Below the pieces are notes generated by a model. That model ran no database searches and had not been told where the DNA came from. It worked only from the letters and a program-made list of their open reading frames with translations. 63,270 nucleotides of DNA. Origin: Desulfocapsa sp. GTDB taxonomy: Bacteria; Desulfobacterota; Desulfobulbia; Desulfobulbales; Desulfocapsaceae. The stretch is taken from NCBI GenBank assembly GCA_030145625.1, contig JAQYVF010000018.1:1-63270 (forward strand), in the 5' to 3' direction. Positions within the stretch are counted from its first letter, which is position 1; each line of letters opens with the position of its first letter. Both the position numbers and the translations under genes were made by a program. Below, piece after piece: positions 63,042-63,270 of the stretch.

Positions 63042-63270
63042 TTAATATCGCAAACTTCCAACCCGACCAGCCTGATAAATATCCTTTAAGGTAACAAGCC
63101 CTCCCTTACGAAATTTTTTAATAAAATATAAAAAGAGATAGGCAGTCTGCAAAGCATCTTCCAGGGCATCATGGGGTTTAAAAACGGGAAGATTATACTC
63201 ACGACCAAGATCATCAAGGTTATAACTGATCTCTCTGGGGTTATGTTCATGATAATGGCCAAGCCTCACC
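63042..63270 (-). CDS. 3'-5' exonuclease (DnaQ/epsilon-like), C-terminal part, truncated by window edge
   Basis: Only the last 75 or so codons are present; the gene continues beyond the right edge. The segment VFKPHDALEDALQTAYLFLYFI carries the ExoIII motif of DEDDh exonucleases (His, then Asp four residues later), and YNLDDLGREYNL fits the region before it. In related genomes an exonuclease of this type, often with a nucleotidyltransferase-like regulator, sits next to the DUF4212/symporter pair, which supports the call. Confidence 0.8.
   Translation of the reverse strand, partial: VRLGHYHEHNPREISYNLDDLGREYNLPVFKPHDALEDALQTAYLFLYFIKKFRKGGLVTLKDIYQAGRVGSLRY

Overview
The window looks like a chromosomal piece of an anaerobic, Gram-negative bacterium of the Desulfobacterota, probably near the Desulfobulbales (inference). 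Supporting signs are an F-type ATP synthase operon that starts with paired b' and b genes and lacks a, c and I genes, a rubrerythrin, a tetraheme cytochrome next to a heme-motif sensor kinase, an ErcA-like dehydrogenase beside a hybrid kinase, and a symporter/DUF4212/exonuclease locus common in that phylum. No rRNA, tRNA, CRISPR array, phage or transposase gene was seen.

Bases 1-10,500 form an accessory stretch with several damaged genes: a GNAT-YoaP acetyltransferase split by a small mobile element, an alpha/beta hydrolase with an in-frame TAA at codon 16, a threonine-dehydratase-like gene with a one-base frameshift at its PLP-lysine motif, and a DMT exporter whose first membrane segment has no start codon. 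Intact genes here are a PAS histidine kinase, a TetR regulator, a secreted phosphoesterase, a cupin and an Asp/Glu racemase. Bases 10,500-18,000 hold a leftward operon (DUF2156 protein plus a heterodimeric ABC exporter) and a rightward run (nitroreductase, TRIC channel, VOC protein, metallo-beta-lactamase-fold protein).

Bases 18,200-28,600 are a dense signalling region: a PAS hybrid kinase overlapping an ErcA-like gene, then a rightward set made of a membrane protein with a DHp-like helix but no ATPase, a tetraheme cytochrome c, a 1094-residue hybrid kinase with a periplasmic CHHCH motif, a Cys-rich CW domain and two receivers (the second lacking its Asp), a single-domain receiver, and a receiver-kinase. 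I infer a heme/redox-sensing phosphorelay; this is the best candidate here for an undescribed system. Bases 28,600-31,700 carry rubrerythrin, a small conserved protein, alanine dehydrogenase and diacylglycerol kinase.

Bases 31,750-38,510 are a complete TetR-MFP-RND-TolC efflux operon whose promoter sits between two inverted operator-like boxes. Housekeeping genes follow: a lipoprotein, LysE/AraC, lon, a phosphodiesterase, mutS, an AMIN/amidase_3 amidase, a GltD-like glutamate synthase subunit, atpF'-F-H-A-G-D-C, alaS, an isochorismatase-fold hydrolase, and the symporter locus running into a truncated exonuclease at the right edge.

The most distinctive element is a previously unnamed (to me) ~140-bp palindromic MITE-like repeat present four times between 150 and 29,344. 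Every copy is flanked by a perfect 5-bp target duplication, and the central hairpin arms show compensatory changes between copies. One copy breaks a gene, one lands exactly on a stop codon that the duplication restores, and one sits just upstream of the rubrerythrin ribosome binding site.
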